A stretch of 19,065 bases of DNA from CAZZBK01 sp964652155 (lineage in GTDB: Bacteria > Planctomycetota > Planctomycetia > Pirellulales > PNKZ01): the NCBI GenBank assembly GCA_964652155.1, contig CAZZBK010000120.1:1-19065 (forward strand). Reading direction: 5' to 3'. The notes beneath the pieces are model-generated. The model saw only the letters and a program-made list of their open reading frames with translations, had not been told where the DNA came from and did no database searches. Made by a program: the position numbers and the translations under genes. Position 1 is the stretch's first letter. Each line of letters begins with the position of its first letter. Shown one piece after another: positions 1 to 7,811 of the stretch.

Positions 1-33
1 GAGGAGCGGAGGAGGGGCGCTGACGCGATCGCG

Positions 34-126
34 CCACTCCTCCACTCCTCCACTCCTCCACTCCCTCATCCCTCATCCCTCATCCCTCATCCCTCATCCC
101 TCATCCCTCCCCCCTCCTCCCTCCGC
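34..126. repeat. Short tandem-repeat array (8-bp then 7-bp units)
   Basis: Three perfect 8-bp units CCACTCCT (34-57) and a near copy (58-65) run into six perfect 7-bp units CATCCCT (67-108), then a degenerate pyrimidine-rich tail to about 126. The segment at 5-17 (AGCGGAGGAGGGG) is close to the reverse complement of the tail at about 109-127, so the array is loosely bracketed by inverted sequence. The period is not a multiple of three and no reading frame crosses it. The rest of 127-420 shows no gene, no clear promoter and no RNA gene that I can support. Confidence 0.85.
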
Positions 127-420
127 TGTCACAATCGCTACAACCCTGCACGCTGCGCCCGTCGCGGCCAGCACGAGCGACCCTAACCGGCAGTCGTTGT
201 GCGGTCGCTATGGTTCTCCTGCGTGGAATAGTCAGGGCAATTCGTCACAAATTCGCATTTCTAGAGTTCTGCTAGCACGGCGGACGATAGCTGGTAGTGT
301 TGCTTCCCCACATCGCCTGGACCTGATTGAGCCTTGCACGGCACCGTCTCGACAGCACCGGAAGCGGCAACATCGTTTGGTTACATTTCGATGCCCCACA
401 CCGCAGAAACCACCGCCACG

Positions 421-1260
421 ATGTCTAAGATGAAACCCCGACGAAAAGCGTCCTCAGCCGTTCAATCGCCGCTGGAAAGCTACCTGCGCGAGATCAACGA
501 GACGGCATTGCTGACTGCCGAGGACGAACAAGAACTGGCCGGCGCGATTGCCCAAGGCGACACATTTGCGCGGGATCGCATGGTTCGTGCCAACTTGCGT
601 CTGGTGGTGAACATCGCTCGTGGCTATACGGGCAAGGGCCTCGGCCTGCAGGATCTAATCGAAGAAGGCAATCTTGGGCTGTTGCGTGCCGTCGAAGGGT
701 TCGATCCCTCGGTCGGTACGCGCTTCAGCACTTACGCCAGCTACTGGATCAAACAATCGATCAAACGGGCTTTAATCAACACGGCTAAAACCATTCGCAT
801 TCCCGCGTATATGGTCGAGCTTCTGAGCAAATGGCGCAGAGCGACTGTACGGTTGGCCGAGGAATTGGGACGTACCCCAACGCCCGAAGAAGTAGGACGC
901 GTGCTGGGCCTGCCCCGCAAGAAATTGCCGATCATCAAGAAGGCCATTCGCATTTACAACTCCATCCCGCAAACAGACCAAGCCGACAATGGATGGTCGC
1001 TGGGTGAGATGGTCATGGACGAACGGTCGCGCACCCCAGAAGCCGAAATGGTCGAGGGTGACGACTTATCACACGTCTTTCGATTGCTGGAGACGATGGA
1101 TGCGCGCGAAGCCACCATCCTCCGCATGCGATTTGGTCTCGACGATTATGAGCCGCAGACGCTTAAAGAGATCGGCGAACGACTCGGACTGACGCGCGAG
1201 CGCGTCCGCCAGATCGAAACCGAAGCGTTAGCGAAGCTAGCCGAGGCCCTCGGGGTGTAG
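421..1260 (+). CDS. RNA polymerase sigma factor, sigma-70 family (short RpoD/SigA-like)
   Basis: It directs RNA polymerase to promoters. From the ATG at 421 the protein has 279 residues. Region 1.2 is at about 15-47 (SPLESYLREINETALLTAED). Region 2 is at about 51-120 with the core-binding and -10 recognition signatures RLVVNIARGY, DLIEEGNLGLLRAVEGFDP and RFSTYASYWIKQSIKRAL. Region 3 is at about 130-205. Region 4 is at about 213-277 with the helix-turn-helix LKEIGERLGLTRERVRQIE that reads the -35 box. It lacks region 1.1 and the long non-conserved insert of E. coli RpoD, so it is either a compact primary sigma or a group 2 relative; the sequence alone does not decide this. The frame stays open upstream, with an ATG at 391 and a TTG at 334. 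No candidate has a clear Shine-Dalgarno sequence, and 421 was chosen because conserved sequence begins just after it. It is the only plus-strand gene and converges on the EF-hand gene. Confidence 0.93.
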   Translation: MSKMKPRRKASSAVQSPLESYLREINETALLTAEDEQELAGAIAQGDTFARDRMVRANLRLVVNIARGYTGKGLGLQDLIEEGNLGLLRAVEGFDPSVGTRFSTYASYWIKQSIKRALINTAKTIRIPAYMVELLSKWRRATVRLAEELGRTPTPEEVGRVLGLPRKKLPIIKKAIRIYNSIPQTDQADNGWSLGEMVMDERSRTPEAEMVEGDDLSHVFRLLETMDAREATILRMRFGLDDYEPQTLKEIGERLGLTRERVRQIETEALAKLAEALGV

Positions 1261-1281
1261 GGAACAGGGCTGTCGAACGGT

Positions 1282-1388
1282 GGAGAGGGTTGCCAGGCAG
1301 AAAGCAGCTTGCCACCCGAGGCGCGAATTTGTCGCTCGCGCCGGGTTGGCCAGTTGTCTGCGTGCTGCCTGGCGGCCAGTCTCTCTCC
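1282..1388. repeat. 107-bp imperfect inverted repeat (long hairpin) after the sigma gene
   Basis: Nested complementary blocks pair across the whole segment: 1282-1287 GGAGAG with 1383-1388; 1292-1300 GCCAGGCAG with 1365-1373; 1311-1313 GCC with 1348-1350; 1315-1317 CCC with 1343-1345; and 1320-1326 GGCGCGA with 1336-1342, leaving a 9-nt loop. All of these blocks are perfect matches, separated by small bulges. It begins 21 bp after the sigma-factor stop. It could be a terminator without a T-tract, a structured non-coding RNA, or a mobile hairpin repeat. I do not recognise an RNA family. Confidence 0.6.
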
Positions 1389-1420
1389 CAAGCGAGACGC
1401 CTAGCGGGATAAACCTGAGG

Positions 1421-1516
1421 GGCGGGTGTTTTGTGTGAGCTAAACCCGGCTGAGCTCGATCACGGCGGGTGGCTGGTGTTTTGCGTCAGCAAAACCCGGC
1501 TGAGCTCGATCACGGC
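1421..1516. repeat. Two tandem copies of a 50-bp unit, each with a hairpin
   Basis: Positions 1421-1466 and 1471-1516 match at 42 of 46 positions with a period of exactly 50 bp; the last 24 positions are identical. Each copy holds a small hairpin. In copy one the stem is 1428-1434 with 1439-1445 around a GTGA loop, with one T/T mismatch and one G-T wobble. In copy two it is 1478-1484 with 1489-1495 around a GTCA loop, with all 7 pairs intact. Two of the four differences turn the wobble and the mismatch into Watson-Crick pairs, one falls in the loop, and one lies outside the hairpin. The segment lies in the convergent gap between the sigma and EF-hand genes. Confidence 0.75.
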
Positions 1517-1519
1517 CAA

Positions 1520-1537
1520 GCTCACGTCCGCGTGAGC
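1520..1537. repeat. Perfect 7-bp-stem hairpin in the convergent gap
   Basis: GCTCACG (1520-1526) pairs perfectly with CGTGAGC (1531-1537) around the loop TCCG. It lies immediately after the tandem 50-bp unit and before the 22-bp palindrome. There is no T-tract on either side, so a classical intrinsic terminator is not shown. Confidence 0.55.
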
Positions 1538-1563
1538 ATGCGTTGCGAGCCAGTCAACGAACA

Positions 1564-1585
1564 TGGCCACACACGTGTGTGGCCA
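1564..1585. repeat. Perfect 22-bp palindrome between convergent genes
   Basis: Every position from 1564 (T) to 1585 (A) is complementary about the centre between 1574 and 1575. Each half reads TGGCCACACAC from the outside inwards on its own strand. It sits 33 bp from the stop of the EF-hand gene and about 300 bp after the sigma stop. It could fold as a hairpin in transcripts from either side and so act as a bidirectional terminator, or bind a dimeric protein. Neither role is shown directly. Confidence 0.6.
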
Positions 1586-1618
1586 CGCCCGGTTTACGTC
1601 GATGGTCCGAAGGGTGAG

Positions 1619-3310
1619 TTACTCCGTCGGGGCCCGCGGCACGCTGGGGTCGCGCGGCGGAGCGGGTGTTTTCGGCGCCGGGTCATCACGCGACTCAACA
1701 CGCGCGGTCGAGGTGACTTCCGTGCGCCCCGGTGCGTCGCGCTGTGGTGCTGACTCCTGTCCGCCGACCGTCGCTTCCGCCCGCGGCTTGGAGTCCCCCG
1801 TCCTTGGCTTCTCTTCGCGGGGCTTGTCAGCGTCCGTCTTCGGCTTTTCCTCACGCGGTCGGTCCCCCTCCGCCTTGGGCTTTTCCTCGCGTGCCTTGTC
1901 CTCGCGGATCTGGGCGTCGCGATCCTTGAGTTCACGTTGCTTTTGTTCGCGCAGCTTGGCCTCGAGCGCCTCGACCTCACGGCGTTGGGCTTCGCTCGCC
2001 GCGCCATCCTTCGGCGGCGGCGCGTCACGACGCGGTTCACCTTCCTTCGGTGGCGGCGGGCCCTTGCGCGGCTCGTCAGCTCGAACCGCCGGGGGCGGCC
2101 CCTTCTTCGGTTCTTCTCGCCGCGGCTCAAATCCCTTGGCCGGAGGCGGTGCATCACGACGAACTTCGCCCGGCTTGGCAGGAGGACCGTCCCGACGAAT
2201 CTCGCCACGCGGCTTGCCGTCCCCTTCCCCGCCGGGTCCACGACGGTGCATGTCGGCCCCGCCGCGGTGGTGGCTCATGTGCGCCTTGATCCGCTCGCGG
2301 AAGGCCTCGTGCGCTTGAACGAACTCTTCCTTGCTCACCGAGCCGTTGCCGTCGGTGTCCATCCGCTTGAAAATCTCTTCGCCGCTGGGAAAGTGCATCG
2401 GCGGCCGCTGCGCGTGCGAATCGCGAAGCTGGGCGTGCTCGTCACGTCCCTCGCCTGGGCGACTCATGCCTGCGCCACGCTGGGGACCCAGCGGAGGCGG
2501 CGGCCCACGCCGAGCCATGTCGCCGTGCGGCGGATGGTGTTCGTGGCCGCGATGATGACCGTAGCCGCGATGGTGTTCGTAGCCGCGATGGTGACCATAA
2601 TGGCCAAACGGCATGCCGGGGCGTCCGTGATGCCACGGGCCACGGTGACTGAAGTGTGGGGGCTGGCCATGTCCGGCACCGTGTCCACCTCGACCCATGT
2701 GCCCATCGCGTCCACCCATGCTCGCGCCACGACCGTCTCGGCCGGCCATGTGTTCGCAGTGCGGACAATGTCCGTCGCGGCGCTGCGCCATCTCGCGCGA
2801 ATCAGGACGGCCGGGGCCATGAGGCGGCGGGCCGCGGCGACCCGCTTCGGCCATACGAGCGCGATCACTCGGTCCACCCCAAGGAGGCATCGGTCCGCGC
2901 CCCATCTCGCGGCCGCGATCGCTTGGCCCGCGCGCATCGCCACGTGGTGGAGGTGCATCGTCCCGGCGCGGCTCGTCGCGACGGTCATCACCTTGACCAG
3001 GTCGATGCATTGCCTCGCGACGCTCGCCAATCAGCTTGGCAAACGAGTGCTTGATCTCATCGGCGGTCACGGACCCGTCTTTGTTCGCGTCGGCGTTCGA
3101 GATTTTGTCCCACAGCGGTTCAGGCACTTCGTCCCGCTGCAATTTGCCATCTCGGTTCCTGTCCATGTGTTCGAGCAGACGCTCGGGGCTCGGTGGCCCA
3201 AACTGCGGTCGCCCCTCGGGGGGTTGAGCTTGCAGCCCGCTGCTAGTGGTGGCTGCTAGCAGGCTTACCGCTAGCATGAGTCCAAGTATTCGATGACGAT
3301 CGAATCGCAT
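1619..3310 (-). CDS. Secreted EF-hand protein with His/Gly-rich and Lys/Glu/Pro-rich regions
   Basis: This is a probable calcium-binding exported protein of 563 residues with no known enzymatic domain. The signal peptide is about 1-29 (basic start, then LGLMLAVSLLAA). EF-hand loops are at 50-61 (DRNRDGKLQRDE), 74-85 (DANKDGSVTADE) and 318-329 (DTDGNGSVSKEE), all with the usual D-x-N/D-x-D/N-G spacing and final Glu. Residues 200-265 are very rich in His and Gly, with repeated HHRGY/HHRGH. A CPHC motif flanked by His (181-187) could bind metal. From about 365 to the end the chain is Pro, Arg, Lys and Glu rich with repeated PREEKPK/PPPK blocks, probably disordered. The start at 3310 is preceded by a good ribosome site GAGGGG six bases upstream; upstream in-frame starts would spoil the signal peptide. 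It is the last gene of the minus-strand series, 153 bp after pepF. Confidence 0.82.
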   Translation of the reverse strand: MRFDRHRILGLMLAVSLLAATTSSGLQAQPPEGRPQFGPPSPERLLEHMDRNRDGKLQRDEVPEPLWDKISNADANKDGSVTADEIKHSFAKLIGERREAMHRPGQGDDRRDEPRRDDAPPPRGDARGPSDRGREMGRGPMPPWGGPSDRARMAEAGRRGPPPHGPGRPDSREMAQRRDGHCPHCEHMAGRDGRGASMGGRDGHMGRGGHGAGHGQPPHFSHRGPWHHGRPGMPFGHYGHHRGYEHHRGYGHHRGHEHHPPHGDMARRGPPPPLGPQRGAGMSRPGEGRDEHAQLRDSHAQRPPMHFPSGEEIFKRMDTDGNGSVSKEEFVQAHEAFRERIKAHMSHHRGGADMHRRGPGGEGDGKPRGEIRRDGPPAKPGEVRRDAPPPAKGFEPRREEPKKGPPPAVRADEPRKGPPPPKEGEPRRDAPPPKDGAASEAQRREVEALEAKLREQKQRELKDRDAQIREDKAREEKPKAEGDRPREEKPKTDADKPREEKPRTGDSKPRAEATVGGQESAPQRDAPGRTEVTSTARVESRDDPAPKTPAPPRDPSVPRAPTE

Positions 3311-3463
3311 AACGATCCCCTCGCAATGGGTAAAAGGTGGGCGTGCCGTGACCAAGATCGGGCCGCAAAACGGGCCTAATCGATATAACCCCAATCGGAC
3401 CCGAGGGTATCGGAAAAAAACGGCCGCCGCGACACGAAAGGGGTCAAAATCAGCAGCCAGACG

Positions 3464-5266
3464 TTACTTCAGCAGCGAATCAAGTTCGTCGACCAACTCG
3501 GCAAAATAGCTCAACGCCGTGTCGACCGGTCCGCTCTGCTCCATGTCGACCCCTGCGCCGCGGAGCAAATCGAGCGGGTCTTGCGAGCAGCCCCCCTTGA
3601 GGAAGTTCAAATATGCTTCGAGTTCGGCCGAGCCCCCGGCGGTCACACGCTTGGCCAAGGCGATGGCCGCCGACAGGCCGGTGGCGTACTTGTACACATA
3701 AAACGCTGAATAGAAATGCGGGATGCGGAAGCATTCGAGTTCCAGCTCGGCGTCGATCGTGAACTTGTCGCCAAAGTATTTCTGCAACAGTTCGCGATAC
3801 ACGCCTTTGAATCGCTCGACCGTGAGCGGTTCGTCCGCCTCGGCGAGCGCGTGCGTGATTTTCTCAAACTCGGCGAACATGGTTTGCCGCACGATCGTGG
3901 CGCGAATCGAGTCGATCTCGCGATTGATCAGATAAGCGCGCTGCGCTTTGCTCTCGGCCCGATCGAGCATGTGTTTGCAGAGCAGTTGCTCGTTGAACGT
4001 GCTGGCCACCTCGGCGACAAAGATCGTGTAGTCATAATACTCGAACGGCTGCGAGCGGGCCGAGTAGTGCGAGTGCATCGAGTGCCCCGCCTCGTGCGCG
4101 AGCGTGAACACATGATCGAGCACGTCAGCCTGATAGTTCATCAAGATGAACGGGTCGCCGGTGAAGCAGCCGCTTGAGAAGGCGCCGCTCTGCTTGCCTT
4201 GGTTCTCGTAACGATCGCACCAGCGGCCGAGCAGGCCTTGCTCGAGGACCCGCGTGTACTCTTTGCCCAGCGGGGCGAGTGACTCGATGACCAGCTTGAC
4301 GGCCTGGTTCCAGGTGTGCTTCGACTCGATCTCGCTGAGGATGGGCACATAGGTGTCGTAGTGGTGGATTTGCTTGAGCTTCATCTTGCGGCGTCGCAGC
4401 TCGAAATAGCGATGCACGCTGGGCAAATGTCGCTGCACGCTGTCGACCAGATTGTCATACACGCGCTGCGGCACGTTGTCGGGAAACAACGATGCGTGGA
4501 GCGCGCTCGTATAACCCCGGGCTTTGGCATAGTAGACGTCGCGCTGAATCGAACCCCCCAGGGTCGCGGCCAGCGTGTTCTCGTGCGCTTGGAACTGTTG
4601 ATAGTACTGCTTGAATGCCGCGGCGCGGACACCGCGGTCGCCGCAGTGCAGCAGCGACGAGAACGTGGCGTGCGACAGTTCGACCTCGTCGCCGCGCTCG
4701 TTCTTAATCAGGCCGAATTTCAAGTCGGCGTTGTTGAGCTGCCGGAACGTTTGCGCCGCCGTACCCGCCATGACGCTTTGCATGGCGAGCAGTTTTTCCT
4801 CGCGGTCGCCGAGCGTGTACGGTCGATAGCGAATAATCCGCTCGAGCATCAGCTTGTAGTGCGCCAGCTCTTTGGACTTGAGCAGCTTGTTCATTTTAGG
4901 CGTGGGAATCGCCAGGATCTCGGGCCTCATGAAGCTCGCGTTCTGACCGGCTCGACTGGCGGCGTTGCGAAACCGGCCGAACATGCGTTGATAGCCGCTG
5001 TTGGCCGTGTCCTCGGCGACCCGCAGATGGGCGTAATTGCCCAACCGCTCGCCGGCAAGACTCAACTCGCTGTCGAACTTCAAGCAGGCGAGCAGCGCCG
5101 CGGGGCTATCACCCAGCGTGCCGCGAAACTTTTCGTAGCCGTCGAGCTTCTTTTCCCATTTCGTGAAGGCGGTCTCCCAGGCCGCGTCGCTGGCAAACAA
5201 ACTCGACAGGTCCCAGGTGTCAGACGCTTTGACCTGCGAGCGGGCGGGGAGCTTTTTAACGGCCAT
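3464..5266 (-). CDS. pepF: Oligoendopeptidase, M3 family (PepF-like)
   Basis: This is a zinc metallopeptidase expected to cut short peptides, probably in the cytoplasm because no signal peptide is seen. It has 600 residues, the normal size for PepF. An N-terminal helical domain (about 20-200, the oligopeptidase F N-terminal type) precedes the M3 catalytic domain. The zinc site is HEAGH at 391-395, with the third ligand in FVAEVASTFNE about 25 residues later. The substrate-binding segment RIPHFYSAFYVYKYATG lies near the C-terminus and is typical of the family. The ATG at 5266 is preceded by GAGAG at suitable spacing; a GTG eight codons upstream is the alternative. It lies 129 bp after the PPC gene and could share its transcript, but a peptide-recycling role independent of that cluster is as likely. 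The gene symbol is by family resemblance. Confidence 0.93.
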   Translation of the reverse strand: MAVKKLPARSQVKASDTWDLSSLFASDAAWETAFTKWEKKLDGYEKFRGTLGDSPAALLACLKFDSELSLAGERLGNYAHLRVAEDTANSGYQRMFGRFRNAASRAGQNASFMRPEILAIPTPKMNKLLKSKELAHYKLMLERIIRYRPYTLGDREEKLLAMQSVMAGTAAQTFRQLNNADLKFGLIKNERGDEVELSHATFSSLLHCGDRGVRAAAFKQYYQQFQAHENTLAATLGGSIQRDVYYAKARGYTSALHASLFPDNVPQRVYDNLVDSVQRHLPSVHRYFELRRRKMKLKQIHHYDTYVPILSEIESKHTWNQAVKLVIESLAPLGKEYTRVLEQGLLGRWCDRYENQGKQSGAFSSGCFTGDPFILMNYQADVLDHVFTLAHEAGHSMHSHYSARSQPFEYYDYTIFVAEVASTFNEQLLCKHMLDRAESKAQRAYLINREIDSIRATIVRQTMFAEFEKITHALAEADEPLTVERFKGVYRELLQKYFGDKFTIDAELELECFRIPHFYSAFYVYKYATGLSAAIALAKRVTAGGSAELEAYLNFLKGGCSQDPLDLLRGAGVDMEQSGPVDTALSYFAELVDELDSLLK

Positions 5267-5395
5267 GACGACTCTCAATTGCGAAGACACAAACGGGAAA
5301 AACGTCGACTGCGGACAGTCTACGAACCCGCTCGACTCATGACGAGAGCGAAAATGAGCCGCGAGAAGATTCTTACGATCGAGCCGAGCGCCCTG

Positions 5396-7753
5396 TTACG
5401 GGACGATTTGCAACTTCGACTCGGCGACCACGCGCTCGATCCCCGAGTTGAGCGTGGCCCGCACCGTGAGCGGCATATTGAAGGGGCCGGCATGGGGCTG
5501 AAACTCGAGTTGCAACGTCCCGCTGGATGCGTCGCCCGGCAACTCGATGGGCTTGGCGCTGATGCCGCGGATGTGCTTGGGCACGATCAGTTCCAAACGC
5601 ATCGGCGAGCGCAAGGCCGGGTCGCGCTCAATCTGCACGGTGAGCGAAACCGGCTGCCCGAGCGCCGGCGCCAGATTGGGCGGGTCGAGCGCCAGGCTCA
5701 ACGGCCCGGGCGAGGCAATCAACGAAATCTGCTCGTTCTGATGCGTCGATGTATAGCACACCAAGTGCGACTGGCCTTGCTCATCCTTGATCGTGCCGGT
5801 CGCCGTGACGGTGCTGCGGCTGGTGCGGCTCAACTCCAGCCACGGCGGCAGCGTCGCGGGGTAATCAAACTCGTCGACCCCGGCGGGGACCGTGATCTGC
5901 GGACCGGTCACGCCTTGCAGGTGCCGCGGTTGCTTCTCGGCCATCGTGATCACGAGCGGGCCTTCGTAGCCGTTCCGCTCGATCGCGTAATGGCGCATGA
6001 ACACCGTGCCGCGCTGAGCGTAAGGGAGCCCAAACACGCCAACCACTTTGAACGGTGTCGGCACGGCGACCGCCAGCGCCAGCTTGTCGAACGTGGGCCC
6101 GCCGCGGGCCAGCGTGAAGGTGGCGACGCGCGACACCTCTTGTTCGCCAATCTTGGTCGTGCCGCGCAGGCTCACGTGGCGCAAGCCGATCGGCGCGTCG
6201 GCCGCGGTTTTTATGACCAGATCGAGTTGCGGCTGCCCCCGGTTCAATTTGTCGTTCGCGATCGTCACGCCCGGGATCGGAGGATCGAACGCGAGTTGCA
6301 CGTTCTCCTTGATGCCATTAAACCACTGGGCCTGCACGCGGAAACGGGCTTGGCTATCGCGGTTGATCGTCAAGGCGTCGGCCGACAGCGTGAGGCTGAA
6401 GTCTGGCTCGCCAGCCCCGGTCACGTAGAGCCGATAGGCAAAGTCACGGCCGCCACGGTGCCGGTGCCGATCTTCAATCCGCACGACGTACAGGCCGTCG
6501 CTCGGCGGCACAAAGCGGGCTTCAGAATCGCTCACGGTGTTCGAGAGGTCGTCATGGCGAGAAAGCTCTTTCCCCTCGGCGTCTTCGATCACCATCACCG
6601 AGTCGAGCGGCGAACCAAGCCGCGCCGCCTTCACGACCAGATCGATCGCCTCACCCTTCTTGGCCGCGATGACCCAGCGATCGAAATCGCCGCCGCGGTC
6701 GATCCGGCCGTTGCACACACACGGAATCGCGATGGGCTCAGTCGAGGCCACGACTTCGTTGGGCTCTTGCTCGCGCAGCTCGACGAACGTGCTGGTGTCG
6801 AGCTGCACGGCGTTGGTCTCGGTCGCGCCGATGGCAAACCGCTGGGCATGGTCTCCCGGGGGGCCCGTGGGAATCGTGATCCGCTGCGCCTCGGCCGGGA
6901 CATTCACGCCCGTCAGCTCAAACGAAGTCGACTGGCCGCGCTGACCGCCGAGCGGATAAACGCTGAGCACGTGCGGCTTGCTGGATAGGGTCAAGCGATA
7001 GACATAGGTTTGCAAGCCGCCGTAGGCTGCGTCGTGGATGCGTACCCGGTACTTGCCATCGGCCGGCGCGGTGAAGACGATCAACGAGTCGTTGTCAAAG
7101 TAATCGCCATTGGCTGCCAGACGCTTGCCGCTCTGGTCGACGATTTCAAGCTGCGCGTCGAGCGGCGAACCCAAGCGGTCGGCATGCACCTCGCAGCGGA
7201 TCACCTCGCCGCGCCGGGCCATGAAGGCCCATTCGTCCCGGTCCTCACGCGGAAAAATGCGGCCGTTGATCGTGAGCGGCAACGTCACATCGACCGCAAT
7301 GCTCTCGCCATCCATCTCTTCCTCGACGACCTCGGGCAAATCGCCCACGACGAATCGCATTGCGCGGGTGATACCTTGACTGGTCGAGACACGCCAGGCG
7401 CGGAGCCCGAGTTCGGCCTGGGGGGCAATCTCGAACTGGGCCGCATAGTCGCTGGGATAGTCTTCTTGGCGCTGCGAGTCGGGCTGCGGAATGATCGGCC
7501 CTTCGAACCAGATTTTCTCGATTCGCTGGATGGTCGGACTGGCCTTGACGCCCGCGCCCAGCAACTCGAGCGGGCAGGACTCATGCAGGTGCATGCCGCC
7601 GATGCGGGCGAGGACGGTTGTCCCGCGCTGGCCTCCCGCCGGGAAGATATAAAGCGCGGCGGGTTCGTCGGCCCGCGACTGCCAGGGTACGCACAGTGCG
7701 GTCAGCAATGACAACGCCCAGACGCGAGATGCGATGCTCGAATGATGACTCAT
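5396..7753 (-). CDS. Secreted protein with duplicated TIG-like and PPC modules
   Basis: The product has 785 residues and is exported: signal peptide about 1-28 (MSHHSSIASRVWALSLLTAL, cleavage near SRADE). It contains an internal duplication. The first module has PAGGQRGTTVLARIGG (38-53), a beta-rich TIG-like stretch, then a pre-peptidase C-terminal (PPC) domain at about 155-256 (DEWAFMARRGEVI, LGSPLDAQLEI). The second has YPLGGQRGQSTSFELTG (266-282) and a PPC domain at about 338-445 (FDRWVIAAKKGEAI, LGSPLDSVMVI). The last 340 residues are further beta-sandwich-like sequence without a recognised enzyme. PPC domains usually assist export or binding rather than catalysis. The start at 7753 was chosen for the signal peptide; the open frame to 8017 would overlap the upstream DUF1501 gene. 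It follows that gene by 58 bp, as seen in planctomycete DUF1501/DUF1549 clusters. The exact function is unknown. Confidence 0.85.
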   Translation of the reverse strand: MSHHSSIASRVWALSLLTALCVPWQSRADEPAALYIFPAGGQRGTTVLARIGGMHLHESCPLELLGAGVKASPTIQRIEKIWFEGPIIPQPDSQRQEDYPSDYAAQFEIAPQAELGLRAWRVSTSQGITRAMRFVVGDLPEVVEEEMDGESIAVDVTLPLTINGRIFPREDRDEWAFMARRGEVIRCEVHADRLGSPLDAQLEIVDQSGKRLAANGDYFDNDSLIVFTAPADGKYRVRIHDAAYGGLQTYVYRLTLSSKPHVLSVYPLGGQRGQSTSFELTGVNVPAEAQRITIPTGPPGDHAQRFAIGATETNAVQLDTSTFVELREQEPNEVVASTEPIAIPCVCNGRIDRGGDFDRWVIAAKKGEAIDLVVKAARLGSPLDSVMVIEDAEGKELSRHDDLSNTVSDSEARFVPPSDGLYVVRIEDRHRHRGGRDFAYRLYVTGAGEPDFSLTLSADALTINRDSQARFRVQAQWFNGIKENVQLAFDPPIPGVTIANDKLNRGQPQLDLVIKTAADAPIGLRHVSLRGTTKIGEQEVSRVATFTLARGGPTFDKLALAVAVPTPFKVVGVFGLPYAQRGTVFMRHYAIERNGYEGPLVITMAEKQPRHLQGVTGPQITVPAGVDEFDYPATLPPWLELSRTSRSTVTATGTIKDEQGQSHLVCYTSTHQNEQISLIASPGPLSLALDPPNLAPALGQPVSLTVQIERDPALRSPMRLELIVPKHIRGISAKPIELPGDASSGTLQLEFQPHAGPFNMPLTVRATLNSGIERVVAESKLQIVP

Positions 7754-7811
7754 GGATACAGGACCCTTATGCTCACGAACGCGTGGCGTCTGGCGGTCGT
7801 CGATCGGAGCA

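Noticed and set aside
34..126. CRISPR array
   Set aside because: Units are 7-8 bp with no spacers; this is a simple tandem repeat, and no cas genes are present.
197..433. 78-residue open frame before the sigma gene
   Set aside because: It overlaps the sigma-gene start in another frame, has no ribosome site and no recognisable sequence.
1282..1388. Signal recognition particle RNA or 6S RNA
   Set aside because: The loop does not show the GGAA-type SRP apex and the length and central bubble of 6S RNA are not met.
1937..3259. 440-residue plus-strand open frame
   Set aside because: It is antisense to the EF-hand gene, whose low-complexity GC-rich sequence keeps other frames open. No family features are seen.
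3405..3445. Possible intrinsic terminator after pepF (T7 run on the minus strand)
   Set aside because: The GC-rich segment before the T-run can form only a 3-bp stem with a 3-nt loop, too weak to call.
4316..6988. 890-residue plus-strand open frame
   Set aside because: It is antisense to pepF and the PPC gene, which both have clear domains. Its translation has no recognisable domain and the composition expected of a GC-rich shadow frame.
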